Assembly: GCF_002752675.1 (NCBI RefSeq)
Contig: NZ_CP024608.1
Coordinates: 496,001-560,000 of the forward strand
From: Massilia violaceinigra
GTDB lineage: Bacteria; Pseudomonadota; Gammaproteobacteria; Burkholderiales; Burkholderiaceae_D
DNA length: 64,000 bases
Reading direction: 5' to 3'
Shown: piece after piece, positions 1 to 8,423 of the stretch
Position numbering within the stretch: the stretch's first letter is position 1
Layout of the letters: every line of letters starts with the position of its first letter
The notes under the pieces: generated by a model
What the model saw: only the letters and a program-made list of their open reading frames with translations
Told to the model about the DNA's origin: nothing
Database searches by the model: none
Position numbers and translations under genes: made by a program

Positions 1-775
1 CCTCCGGTTCGACCGTGCCCAGATAGGCGTAGGCGTACAGCGCGCCGGCTACGCCGCAGTAGAACGAGCTGACCGCGAAGGCCAGCAGCTTGGTTCGCAT
101 CGGGCGAAAGCCGATGACTTCGGCCGCCACGTCCATGTCGCGCACCGCCATCCACGAGCGGCCCACGTTCGAGCGGATCATGTTCTTGGCCAGCAGCGCC
201 ATGAGCGCCACGATCGCCAGCACCAGCACGTACTTGCTGGCCGGCGTATCGAACTGGTAGCCGAAGATGACGATCTTCTGCGCCGTGATCACGCCCGAGC
301 TGCTGTAGTTGGTCAGGTAGGGGATCTTGGTCAGGCACCAGACCACGAAGAACTGCGTGGCCAGGGTCGACGCGGCCAGGTAAAAGCCGCGGATGCGCAG
401 CGACGGCAGGCCGAAGGCGATGCCCACCATGGCCGCGCACAGGCCGCCCAGCACGAAGGCGAGCAGCATCGGAATGCCGGGCAGGCGCGCGATGAAGTTA
501 AACGACGCGAACGCGCCCACCGCCATGAAGGCGGCGGTGCCGAGCGAGAGCTGGCCGCAATAGCCGGTGAGGATGTTCAGGCCGAGCGCTGCCAGCGAAA
601 AGATCAGGAACGGAATCAGGATCGCCGACAGCATGTAGGGCGAGGCGAACACCGGCACGATGGCGAGCGCCAGCAGCAGCAGGCCGCCCAGGGCGATGCG
701 GTCCTGGCGGATCGGGAAGATCTGCCCGTCCGACTCGTAGGTGGTCTTGAATTGTCCGGCTTCGCGGTAAAACAT
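1..775 (-). CDS. livM: Branched-chain amino acid ABC transporter permease LivM (partial)
   Basis: Inner-membrane permease subunit of a LivFGHMK-type ABC importer. The ATG is at 775-773 and the reading frame stays open to the left edge, so the C-terminal end is missing. The translation begins MFYREAGQFKTTYESDG and then runs through successive hydrophobic segments. It contains the LivM-like stretches LNILTGYCGQLSLG and AVRDMDVAAEVIG, the latter close to the EAA-type loop that contacts the ATPase. It starts one base after the stop of livH (777-779), so the two permeases are co-translated. Known for the family: LivM pairs with LivH to form the pore. Substrate cannot be read from the sequence; see the neighbouring acyl-CoA ligase. 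Confidence 0.93.
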   Translation of the reverse strand, partial: MFYREAGQFKTTYESDGQIFPIRQDRIALGGLLLLALAIVPVFASPYMLSAILIPFLIFSLAALGLNILTGYCGQLSLGTAAFMAVGAFASFNFIARLPGIPMLLAFVLGGLCAAMVGIAFGLPSLRIRGFYLAASTLATQFFVVWCLTKIPYLTNYSSSGVITAQKIVIFGYQFDTPASKYVLVLAIVALMALLAKNMIRSNVGRSWMAVRDMDVAAEVIGFRPMRTKLLAFAVSSFYCGVAGALYAYAYLGTVEPE

Positions 776-776
776 A

Positions 777-1673
777 TCAGATTCTCCGGATGATTTTTTC
801 GCCGAACAGGCCTTCCGGCCGCACCAGCAGGAACAGCAGGGCCAGCACGTACGGGAACCAGCCTTCGATGCCGCCGCCGACCATCGGGCCGATATAGACC
901 TCGGCCAGTTTTTCGGATGCGCCGATGATCAGGCCACCGACGATGGCCCCCGGGACCGAAGTAAAGCCGCCCAGGATCAGCACCGGCAGCGCCTTCAAGG
1001 CGATGAAGGTCAGCGCGAACTGCACGCCGTTGCGCGCGCCCCACAAGAGGCCCGCCACCAGCGCGACCAGCCCGGCCACGGCCCACACCACGGCCCAGAT
1101 CTGCTGCAGCGGGATGCCGACGGCAAGTGCGGCCTGATGATCGTCGGCGACGGCGCGCAGGGCGCGGCCCACTTTGGTTTTCGAGAACAGCAGCGCGAGC
1201 GCGGTGACCAGCACCGCGCAGATGCCGGCGGCGGTCACGTCGAACTGGGAGACGATGATGTTGTAGTTATCGAGCAGGAAGGGGATCGGCACATCGTCGA
1301 TCGGCAGGTCCAGCTTGTGCACCTGCGAGCCCCACAGCAGCTGGGCCAGGCCTTCGATGAAGAACGCCAGGCCGATGGTGGCCATGAAGAGGGTGATTTC
1401 GGGCTGGTTGACCAGCGGGCGCAGGACGATCCGTTCGATGGCCAGGCCGAGCGCGATCATCACCACGATGGTGAGCGGGATCGCGAGCCAGATCGAGACG
1501 CCGAATTTGTCGATGATGCCGACGCAGGTGAGGGCGGCGAAAAATACCATTGCGCCCTGCGCGAAGTTGAATACCCCGGAGGCTTTGTAGATCAGCACGA
1601 AACCGATCGCCACCAGCGCGTACATGACGCCGGAGAGCAGGCCGCCGATCAGGACTTCAAAGAAAAAATTCAT
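777..1673 (-). CDS. livH: Branched-chain amino acid ABC transporter permease LivH
   Basis: Second permease of the Liv-type importer, 298 residues, the usual LivH length. It begins MNFFFEVLIGGLLSGVMYAL and is hydrophobic almost throughout. Typical LivH motifs are visible: VLIYKASGVFNFAQGAMV near residues 27-44, GRALRAVADDHQAALAVGI (the EAA-like cytoplasmic loop) and GGFTSVPGAIVGGLIIG near the C-terminus. The stop is one base before the livM ATG. It lies downstream of livG, separated by a 141-base gap that holds REP-like repeats. It probably forms a heterodimeric channel with LivM; substrate is not determined. Confidence 0.95.
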   Translation of the reverse strand: MNFFFEVLIGGLLSGVMYALVAIGFVLIYKASGVFNFAQGAMVFFAALTCVGIIDKFGVSIWLAIPLTIVVMIALGLAIERIVLRPLVNQPEITLFMATIGLAFFIEGLAQLLWGSQVHKLDLPIDDVPIPFLLDNYNIIVSQFDVTAAGICAVLVTALALLFSKTKVGRALRAVADDHQAALAVGIPLQQIWAVVWAVAGLVALVAGLLWGARNGVQFALTFIALKALPVLILGGFTSVPGAIVGGLIIGASEKLAEVYIGPMVGGGIEGWFPYVLALLFLLVRPEGLFGEKIIRRI

Positions 1674-1694
1674 GGTGTACCCTTAACGCTGACT

Positions 1695-1778
1695 CCGTCG
1701 TTCCCGCAAAGGCCCTCTTGGCCATCGACCTTAAAGCCGTCGTTCCCGCCGAGTGCCGCCTTGGCGCGGGAACGACGG
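1695..1778. repeat. REP-like repeat with inverted arms in the livG-livH gap
   Basis: The 13-mer CCGTCGTTCCCGC occurs at 1695-1707 and again at 1737-1749. Its exact reverse complement is at 1766-1778, so the second copy forms a hairpin with a 16-base loop. The same 13-mer begins and ends the long inverted repeat at 54607-54697. This marks a dispersed repeat family in this genome, probably REP/BIME-like. The position inside an operon gap could affect mRNA stability; that is inference. Confidence 0.7.
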
Positions 1779-1814
1779 TGTAGGATGGCGAACGTTGTAG
1801 TGCTGCGAGCGGCT

Positions 1815-2636
1815 TCAATGCGCCACCCCCAAATACGCGTTAATCACATTCTGATTACTGCGCACTTCATCCGGCGTCCCATCCCCGATCTTCTTGCCGT
1901 AATCGAGCACCACCACCCGGTCCGAAATATCCATCACCACACCCATGTCATGCTCGATCAGCACGATGGTGGTCCCGAACTGGTCGTTCACGTCGAGTAT
2001 GAAGCGGCACATGTCCTGCTTCTCTTCCACGTTCATCCCGGCCATCGGTTCATCGAGCAGCAAAATATCCGGCTCCGCCGCCAGCGCCCGGCCCAGCTCC
2101 ACGCGCTTTTGCAGCCCGTACGGCAGGCGCCCCACCGGCGTCTTGCGGATCGCCTGGATCTCCAGGAAATCGATGATCTCTTCCGCCTTTTCGCGGTGCG
2201 CCATTTCCTCGCGCCGCGCCGGGCCCCAGTACAGGGCCTGCATCAGGAAATTCGACTTCATCTTCAGGTTCCGGCCCGTCATGATGTTATCCAGTACCGT
2301 CATCCCCTTGAACAGCGCGATGTTCTGGAAGGTGCGCGCAATGCCCGCCTTGGCCGCGCTGTAGCAGTCCATGTTCTTGCGGTGCTCCCCGCGCAGCACG
2401 ATCTCGCCCTGCTGCGGGCGGTACACGCCATTGATCACGTTGAGCATCGAACTTTTTCCCGCGCCATTGGGCCCGATGATCGCGCGGATCTCATGCTGCC
2501 GGACGTTGAAGGAGATATCGGTCAGCGCCTTGACCCCGCCGAACGACAGCGAGATGTTGTTCAGGTCAAGGATCACCGGTCCGATCTTGCGCGTCGATCC
2601 GCTCGCCGTTGGTTCATTAAGTTCATTCATGTTCAT
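1815..2636 (-). CDS. livG: Branched-chain amino acid ABC transporter ATP-binding protein LivG
   Basis: ATPase subunit of the importer, 273 residues. Walker A is GPNGAGKSS near residue 55, the Q-loop region is ARTFQNIALF, and the Walker B segment is ILLLDEPMAGMN, a sequence characteristic of LivG. The signature motif is the degenerate LPYGLQKRVELGRAL, and the switch histidine is in LIEHDMGVVM. The family usually has an ATPase partner LivF and a periplasmic LivK; neither is inside the window. A second start codon (MNEL) lies two codons downstream. It sits 13 bases after the acyl-CoA ligase stop, so the two are almost surely one transcript. A purine-rich GAGGAG lies about 12 bases upstream. Confidence 0.95.
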   Translation of the reverse strand: MNMNELNEPTASGSTRKIGPVILDLNNISLSFGGVKALTDISFNVRQHEIRAIIGPNGAGKSSMLNVINGVYRPQQGEIVLRGEHRKNMDCYSAAKAGIARTFQNIALFKGMTVLDNIMTGRNLKMKSNFLMQALYWGPARREEMAHREKAEEIIDFLEIQAIRKTPVGRLPYGLQKRVELGRALAAEPDILLLDEPMAGMNVEEKQDMCRFILDVNDQFGTTIVLIEHDMGVVMDISDRVVVLDYGKKIGDGTPDEVRSNQNVINAYLGVAH

Positions 2637-2649
2637 CGCAACGCGCTCC

Positions 2650-4605
2650 TCACGCAGCCTTTTCCATGGCGGGATAGGTGGTGGCCCCGCAGATGCGCAA
2701 ATCGGCGCTCACCACCCCCACACGGCCATCTTCAAACTTGACCTGGGTACTGATGAACTGACTGGCCTTGTCGGTGTACAGCGCGTCAATCAGTACCGCG
2801 TATTTGTCGGCGATGAACTTGCGCCGCACCTTGCGCGTGCGCGTCAGCTCATCGTCGTCCGGATCGAGCTCCTTGTGCAAAATCAGGAAGCGGTGGATCT
2901 GGGTCGCCCCCATCAGCGCTTCGCCGGCCAGGTCGGCATTGACCTTTTCCACGCAGTCGCGTATCAGGTCGTAGGTGGTGCCGTGCGCGGCCAGGTCGGT
3001 GTAGCCGGCGTAGGCGATGTTGCGCCGCTCGGCCCAGTTGCCGACCGCTTCCATGTCGATATTGATGAAGGCGCATACCTGCTTGCGCGCGTTGCCGAAG
3101 GCGACCGCCTCCTTGATAAACGGGAAAAACTTGAGCTTGTTCTCGATGTAGTTGGGCGCAAAGATCGCGCCGCAGTCCATCTTGCCCACGTCGGCGGCGC
3201 GGTCGATGATCTTCAAGTGGCCTTCGCTGTCGAACATGCCGGCGTCGCCCGTGTGGAAGTAGCCGTCGGCGTCGATCACTTCGGCGGTCGCGTCCTCGCG
3301 CTTGAAGTAGCCCGCCATCGTCGCCGCCGACTTGACCAGCACCTCGCCGCTGGCGGCAATGCGCACCTCGACGCCGGGCGCGGGCAGGCCGACGCTGTCG
3401 AACTTGATGTTCCCGTCCGGCTGCAGGCACACGTAGGCGCAGGTTTCGGTGGAGCCGTACAGCTGCTTGAGATTGACGCCGATCGAGCGGTAGAAGCGGA
3501 ACAGGTCCGGCCCGATCGCCGCGCCGGCGGTGTAGGCCACGCGCACGCGCGACAGTCCAAGCACATTCTTGAGCGGACCGTAGACCAGCAGGTGGCCGAG
3601 CGCATACGCCGCGCGATCAAGCGCCGGCACCGGTTTACCGTCCAGGATGTCGGCGCCGCAGCGTTTGGCCACGTCCATAAAGTGGTGGAACATATTGCGC
3701 TTGAGGGTGCTCGCGTCTTCCATCCGGATCATCACGGTGGTGAGCATGTTCTCGAACACGCGCGGCGGCGCGAAATAATAGGTCGGGCCGATCTCGCGCA
3801 GGTCGGTCAGCACGGTGTCGCCCGACTCGGGGCAGTTGACCGTGAAACCGGCCACCATCGCCTGCGCCAGCGAGAACAGGCAGTCGCCCACCCACGCCAT
3901 CGGCAGGTAGGACAGGATGTCTTCGCGGTCGGTCAGCTTGTCGAAGCCGACCCCGCCCACGCCGGCCGCCATCAGCGCGGCATGCGACTGGCATACGCCT
4001 TTCGGCTTGCCGGTGGTGCCGGAGGTGTACAGGATGATCGCGATGTCGCTGCCGCCGCCGGCGGCAACCGCCGCGTCGAACGCACCGGGGTGGGCCTGGT
4101 CCCATGCGCGGCCCAGTGCCTGCAGCGCCGCGAAGGAATTCAGGCCGGCCTGTTTGTAGTGGCGCATGCCGCGTTCGTCGTCGAAGGCGATGTGGCGCAC
4201 CTGCGGGCACAGGGCCTGCAGTTCGAGCAGCTTGTCGACCTGCTCCTGGTCTTCGACGATGGCAAAGCCGATGTCGGCGTCGTTCAATACGTAGGCCATG
4301 TCGGCGGCCGGCGCGTCCTGGTACAGCGGCACCGGCACGCCGCCCAGGCATTGCGCGGCCAGCATGGCCCAGTACAGGCGCGGGCGGTTGTCGCCGATGA
4401 TGGCCAGGTTCATCCCGCGCGCAAAACCGAGCGACGCCAGGCCGCAGGCCAGGGCGCGCACCTCGGCGTTCACCTCCAGCCAGCTCCAGGTCTGCCAGAT
4501 GCCCAGGTGCTTTTCGCGGAAGGCGGGGCGCTGCGGGCGCGCCTGGCCGTGCGCCAGCAGGCGCCGCGGGAAAGTCTGCAATTGCGAGCCATCGGATGTA
4601 TTCAC
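2650..4605 (-). CDS. Long-chain acyl-CoA synthetase / AMP-dependent ligase
   Basis: Adenylate-forming enzyme that activates a carboxylic acid to an acyl-CoA using ATP. About 651 residues from a GTG start at 4605-4603, chosen because GGGGA precedes it by a normal distance; the open frame extends further upstream but into the promoter and the divergent gene. The AMP-binding P-loop is ILYTSGTTGKPKG, followed by LKQLYGSTETCAYV (A5-like motif) and DGYFHTGDAGMFDSEG (A7-like). The C-terminal lid contains RTRKVRRKFIADKY. It resembles the large FadD15-like/AMP-forming ligases found next to liv transporters in betaproteobacteria. It is the first gene of a transcript with livG, livH and livM, so it may activate the acid the transporter imports. 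The exact substrate is unknown. Confidence 0.9.
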   Translation of the reverse strand: MNTSDGSQLQTFPRRLLAHGQARPQRPAFREKHLGIWQTWSWLEVNAEVRALACGLASLGFARGMNLAIIGDNRPRLYWAMLAAQCLGGVPVPLYQDAPAADMAYVLNDADIGFAIVEDQEQVDKLLELQALCPQVRHIAFDDERGMRHYKQAGLNSFAALQALGRAWDQAHPGAFDAAVAAGGGSDIAIILYTSGTTGKPKGVCQSHAALMAAGVGGVGFDKLTDREDILSYLPMAWVGDCLFSLAQAMVAGFTVNCPESGDTVLTDLREIGPTYYFAPPRVFENMLTTVMIRMEDASTLKRNMFHHFMDVAKRCGADILDGKPVPALDRAAYALGHLLVYGPLKNVLGLSRVRVAYTAGAAIGPDLFRFYRSIGVNLKQLYGSTETCAYVCLQPDGNIKFDSVGLPAPGVEVRIAASGEVLVKSAATMAGYFKREDATAEVIDADGYFHTGDAGMFDSEGHLKIIDRAADVGKMDCGAIFAPNYIENKLKFFPFIKEAVAFGNARKQVCAFINIDMEAVGNWAERRNIAYAGYTDLAAHGTTYDLIRDCVEKVNADLAGEALMGATQIHRFLILHKELDPDDDELTRTRKVRRKFIADKYAVLIDALYTDKASQFISTQVKFEDGRVGVVSADLRICGATTYPAMEKAA

Positions 4606-4762
4606 CAGCGTCCCCTTTTGTTTGTCCGGCCCCCCTCCCGCGACGGCAAATGCGGGGTGGCGCGCTTTTTGTGTGATGATATTAGCTCGCGTTGGGCGAG
4701 CAGGTTGTCTTTTGGATGACAATTCACCCTCTAATTCGCGACTTTCGATGCTGCGACGCACA
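4606..4762. promoter_or_regulatory. Divergent intergenic region between acyl-CoA ligase and Crp/Fnr regulator
   Basis: This 157-base gap must hold promoters for the minus-strand ligase-liv operon and the plus-strand regulator. The part near 4668-4745 is distinctly less GC-rich than its surroundings. No consensus -10/-35 pair or clear Crp/Fnr half-sites could be assigned by eye. A regulator divergent from its target is common, so control of the liv operon by the Crp/Fnr protein is a reasonable inference only. Confidence 0.4.
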
Positions 4763-5449
4763 ATGACAAACCAGACACAGACATTAATTGAACACTTGCG
4801 CTCGACCATATGGGCCCGTACCCTCACGAGCGCCGAGATGATCCGGGTGGAAGCCGACTGTTTCGAGCAGTTCGTGCCCAAGGGCGGCTTCGTATGCCGC
4901 AAGGGTGAGGCGCTGGACAACTGGGTCGGGATTATCGATGGCCTGGTCAAGATCAACAATTTTTCACCATCCGGTAAAAACGTGACCTTCGCCGGCGTGC
5001 CGACCGGCGGCTGGTTCGGCGAAGGCTCGCTGCTCAAGGACCAGACCCGCAAATACGATGTGATGGCGCTGCGCGACACGCGCGTGGCCCGCATGCCGCG
5101 CGACACCTTCGAGTGGCTGCTCGAAGTGAGCCTGCCGTTCACGCGTTTTTTGCTGATGCAGCTCAACGAACGGCTGGGCCAGTTCATCGGCCTGGTCGAA
5201 AACGACCGCATGCTCGACATCGATACCCGCGTGGCGCGCTGCCTGGCCGCGATGTTCAACTCGCACCTGTATCCGGGACTGGAGAAACTGGTGCAGATTT
5301 CGCAGGAAGAAATCGGCTACCTGTCGGGCGCCTCGCGCCAGCGCGCCAACCAGGCCTTGCAACTGCTGGAGAAGGAAGGGTTGCTGCGGCTCGATTACGG
5401 CGGCATCCGGGTGCTCGACCTGGAAGGCCTGCGCCACTTCCAGGCATGA
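4763..5449 (+). CDS. Crp/Fnr family transcriptional regulator
   Basis: Transcription factor of 228 residues starting MTNQTQTLIEHL; an in-frame ATG at 4748 would add five residues and neither start has a clear Shine-Dalgarno. The N-terminal two thirds is a cyclic-nucleotide-binding-type beta barrel, with GVPTGGWFGEGSLLKDQ matching the phosphate-cassette region. The arginine and serine expected for cAMP binding are not in the usual arrangement, so the ligand is uncertain. There is no Fnr-type N-terminal cysteine cluster. The C-terminal Crp-type winged helix contains QISQEEIGYLSGASRQRANQ, in which the helix carrying SRQRAN would contact DNA. It is divergent from the ligase-liv operon, which it may control. 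Confidence 0.9.
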   Translation: MTNQTQTLIEHLRSTIWARTLTSAEMIRVEADCFEQFVPKGGFVCRKGEALDNWVGIIDGLVKINNFSPSGKNVTFAGVPTGGWFGEGSLLKDQTRKYDVMALRDTRVARMPRDTFEWLLEVSLPFTRFLLMQLNERLGQFIGLVENDRMLDIDTRVARCLAAMFNSHLYPGLEKLVQISQEEIGYLSGASRQRANQALQLLEKEGLLRLDYGGIRVLDLEGLRHFQA

Positions 5450-5516
5450 AGCCCGCTTGTCCACCTGCGCACGCGTGTCGCCACGGCCGGGCGCGATAGA
5501 GGTATCATAAGACACA

Positions 5517-7352
5517 ATGACACGACCCGATTCAACGCTGCCCATGCCCACATCCACCGCGCGCGATGAGCGCCTCGCGCAGCTGCGCGCCGCCATGCGG
5601 CGCGCGCAGGTCCACGCCTGCATCATCCCCTCGTCCGACCCGCACCTGTCCGAATACCTGCCCGGCCGCTGGCAGGGCCGCGAATGGCTGACCGGTTTCA
5701 CCGGCTCGGTCGGCACCTTCATCGCCACGGGCGACTTTGCCGGCTGCTGGACCGATGCCCGCTACTGGACCCAGGCCGAGACCGAACTGGCCGGCAGCAG
5801 CGTGCAACTGATGAAAATCCCGTCCGGCGCCAGCCTGCTGCACATCGACTGGCTGGCCGCCAACCTGGGGCCGGGCCAGACGGTGGCGGTCGACGCGCGC
5901 GTGCTCGGCCTGTCCACCGCGCGTCTGCTGGCGGATGCCTTGAGCGCGCGCGGCATCAATCTGCGCACCGACATCGACTTGCTCGACTCAGTCTGGAGCG
6001 AACGCCCCACGCTGCCGCCGCCGCCAGTGTTCGAGCACGCCGCGCCGTTCGCCTCCACCAGCCGCGCCGACAAGCTGGCCGCCACGCGCGCCGCCATGGC
6101 CAGACTGGGCGCCGAGCGCCACTTCATTTCCACCCTCGACGATATCGCCTGGCTGTTCAACCTGCGCGGCGCCGACGTGAGCTACAACCCGGTATTCCTG
6201 GCGCACGCGCTGATAGCGCCCGATGGCGCGACCCTGTTCGTGGCCGAAGCCAAGATTCCGGCCGAACTGCGCGCGCGCCTGCTGCTTGACGGCGTCACCC
6301 TGGCGCCCTATGCCGACGCCGCTGGCGCCCTGGCCGCCTTGCCTCCCGGCGCGGGGCTGCTCGTCGACCCGCGCCGCATCACGGCCGGCATGCGCGACGC
6401 CATCGCACCGGGCGTGAAGGTGATCGAGGCGGTCAACCCGACCACCTTCGCCAAATCGAAAAAATCCGCCGCGGACGCCGCCCACGTGCGCACCACCATG
6501 GAGCACGATGGCGCGGCCCTGTGCGAATTTTTCGCCTGGCTGGAGGCCGAACTGGCCAATCCGGCGCGCGCGCCGCTCACCGAGGTGGCCATCGACCGCC
6601 ACATCACGGCCGCGCGGGCACGCCGGCCCGGGTTTGTCAGCCCCAGTTTCGGCACCATCGCCGGCTTTAACGCCAACGGCGCCGTCATCCACTATCGCGC
6701 CAGCGAGGCGGCGCACGCCGTCATCGAAGGCGACGGACTGCTGCTGATCGACTCCGGCGGCCAGTACCTGGGCGGCACCACCGACATCACGCGCGTGGTG
6801 CCGGTGGGTGCCACCAGCGAAGCGCAGCGCAGCGATTTTACGCTGGTGCTCAAGGGCGTGATCGCACTGTCGTCGGCGCGCTTCCCGCGTGGGACCCGCT
6901 CGCCGATGCTCGATGCGCTGGCGCGCGCCCCGATCTGGGCCGCCGGCATCGACTACGGCCACGGCACCGGCCACGGCGTCGGCTTTTTCCTGAACGTGCA
7001 CGAGGGACCGCAGTCGATTTCGGCAAGCGCCATGCCGGAGCCGCACACCGCCATGGAAGAAGGCATGATCACGTCGGTCGAACCGGGCATCTACCGGCCC
7101 GGCCGCTGGGGCATCCGCATCGAAAACCTGGTCCTGAACGTGGCGCTTGATGCCACCGAATTCGGCGACTGGCTGCGCTTCGAAACCCTGACCCTGTGCC
7201 CGATCGATACGCGCTGCCTGCACCTGCCGCTGCTGCGCGCCGACGAAATCGCCTGGATCAACGACTACCACGCCACCGTGCGCGCGCGCCTGGCGCCGCA
7301 TGTGAGCGGCGCGGCCGCCGCCTGGCTCGAACAACGCACACAGGAGCTCTGA
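5517..7352 (+). CDS. Aminopeptidase P family protein (Xaa-Pro aminopeptidase, M24)
   Basis: Cytosolic metallopeptidase that removes an N-terminal residue preceding proline. 611 residues, the length of the long, three-domain aminopeptidase P. Two creatinase-like N-terminal domains (about 15-320) precede the pita-bread catalytic domain. Dinuclear metal ligands are visible: the aspartates of LLIDSGGQYLGGTTDITRVV, the histidine in GTGHGVGFFLNVHEGP, the glutamate in MITSVEPGIY and the final glutamate in GIRIENLVL. An alternative ATG lies nine codons downstream (MPTSTARDER), and the first ten residues look dispensable. Its stop overlaps the start of the next gene by one base (TGATG). It is the first gene of a run of five. 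Confidence 0.95.
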   Translation: MTRPDSTLPMPTSTARDERLAQLRAAMRRAQVHACIIPSSDPHLSEYLPGRWQGREWLTGFTGSVGTFIATGDFAGCWTDARYWTQAETELAGSSVQLMKIPSGASLLHIDWLAANLGPGQTVAVDARVLGLSTARLLADALSARGINLRTDIDLLDSVWSERPTLPPPPVFEHAAPFASTSRADKLAATRAAMARLGAERHFISTLDDIAWLFNLRGADVSYNPVFLAHALIAPDGATLFVAEAKIPAELRARLLLDGVTLAPYADAAGALAALPPGAGLLVDPRRITAGMRDAIAPGVKVIEAVNPTTFAKSKKSAADAAHVRTTMEHDGAALCEFFAWLEAELANPARAPLTEVAIDRHITAARARRPGFVSPSFGTIAGFNANGAVIHYRASEAAHAVIEGDGLLLIDSGGQYLGGTTDITRVVPVGATSEAQRSDFTLVLKGVIALSSARFPRGTRSPMLDALARAPIWAAGIDYGHGTGHGVGFFLNVHEGPQSISASAMPEPHTAMEEGMITSVEPGIYRPGRWGIRIENLVLNVALDATEFGDWLRFETLTLCPIDTRCLHLPLLRADEIAWINDYHATVRARLAPHVSGAAAAWLEQRTQEL

Positions 7353-7618
7353 TGTCGACCGCACGATCAACCCGGGCCAGCGCCGCCGTCGACCGCCTCA
7401 AGGTCCGCAGCGGGAATGCCGGCTATTCGATGGCCCGCACCGGCGACGGCCTGTTCTTCCTGTCGGAAGCGCCGGGCGAGCCGCCGCTGTGCGCTCCGCT
7501 CGACCTCGACGACTTCGTCGCCTTTGTCAACAAGCTCGGACCGCAGGTAGCGCGGCGCGTCAGCAAGCTCGATATCGCCTTCGAAAAGCAGCTGGTGAAA
7601 AAGAAGCCGGCCCCCTAG
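7352..7618 (+). CDS. Small conserved hypothetical protein
   Basis: An 88-residue protein whose ATG overlaps the stop of the aminopeptidase by one base, with CAGGAGCTC as ribosome binding site, so translational coupling is likely. It has a basic N-terminus (RSTRASAAVDRLKVRSG), a central acidic stretch DLDDFVAFVNKLG and a lysine-rich tail LVKKKPAP. No signal peptide or membrane segment is seen. I do not recognise a family and assign no function. Confidence 0.8.
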   Translation: MSTARSTRASAAVDRLKVRSGNAGYSMARTGDGLFFLSEAPGEPPLCAPLDLDDFVAFVNKLGPQVARRVSKLDIAFEKQLVKKKPAP

Positions 7619-7639
7619 CGTCACCTTGAAGGAAACCGC

Positions 7640-8386
7640 ATGTCGTTCACGGAGCTCATGTCGGCCTACTGGTCGCAACCCGAAATCGCCACCAATGGGC
7701 TGATTCTCCTCAATCTGCTGGGCGCGCTCATACTCGGGCTGCTGGTTGGCTACGAACGCTCGTACCACGGGCGCGCGGCCGGCATGCGCACCTATGGCCT
7801 GGTGTGCATGGCCTCGGCCGCGCTGACCATCGTCGGCGGCTATCCCGGCTTCTGGTTCGGCGGCCATGGCGCTTCGCTGCTGGCCGCGGTCGACCCCACC
7901 CGCGTCATCCAGGGCATCGTCACCGGCATCGGTTTCCTGGGCGCGGGCGTCATCATGCGCGAAGGCTTCAACATCAGCGGCCTGACCACGGCCGCCTCGA
8001 TCTGGACCTCGTCGGTGATCGGCATCCTGGTCGGCGTCGGGTTTTACCTGGCCGCGATGGGACTGGCCTTCTTTTCGGCGATGATCATGATCTACCTGTC
8101 CAAGGTCGAAGCCTGGCTGCCCTCGCGCCACGCGGTGGCGGTGATGATGCGCTTCAAGCACGACTTCGTGCCGCGCGAGGATGCGCTGCGCCGCATCGCG
8201 CTGGCGCGCGGCTATGCGATTGCCGGCGGTTCGCTCACCATCGGCAGCGAGAACAACATGCAGGAATGGCGCTTCGTGGCGCTGGCGCTGTCCAAGAAAA
8301 GCGGTGCGCCGCTGTCCGACCTGGCGGCCGAACTGGCGCAGTTCAACGGCATCGACAGTTTCCAGATCTCCCACGCCCGCAATTAG
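7640..8386 (+). CDS. MgtC/SapB family membrane protein
   Basis: Inner-membrane protein of 248 residues. The N-terminal half has about five hydrophobic segments and the MgtC family signatures LLVGYERSYHGRAAGMRTYGL and IVTGIGFLGAGVIMREG. The second half (after about residue 160) is a soluble ACT-like domain. MgtC proteins help cells cope with low magnesium and, in pathogens, with acid and phagocyte stress by acting on ATP synthase or phosphate uptake; the precise role here is unknown. A purine-rich AAGGAAACC lies just upstream of the start. No magnesium-sensing leader can be seen, and the gene sits inside the aminopeptidase operon with a 21-base gap. Confidence 0.93.
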   Translation: MSFTELMSAYWSQPEIATNGLILLNLLGALILGLLVGYERSYHGRAAGMRTYGLVCMASAALTIVGGYPGFWFGGHGASLLAAVDPTRVIQGIVTGIGFLGAGVIMREGFNISGLTTAASIWTSSVIGILVGVGFYLAAMGLAFFSAMIMIYLSKVEAWLPSRHAVAVMMRFKHDFVPREDALRRIALARGYAIAGGSLTIGSENNMQEWRFVALALSKKSGAPLSDLAAELAQFNGIDSFQISHARN

Positions 8387-8423
8387 CCCAAGCTGCAAAT
8401 CAAGCTGAACGCAAGGAGCTGCC

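Noticed and set aside
5988..7370. A 460-codon open frame opposite the aminopeptidase gene
   Set aside because: Rich in arginine, glycine and histidine, no start signal, and wholly opposite a firmly identified gene.
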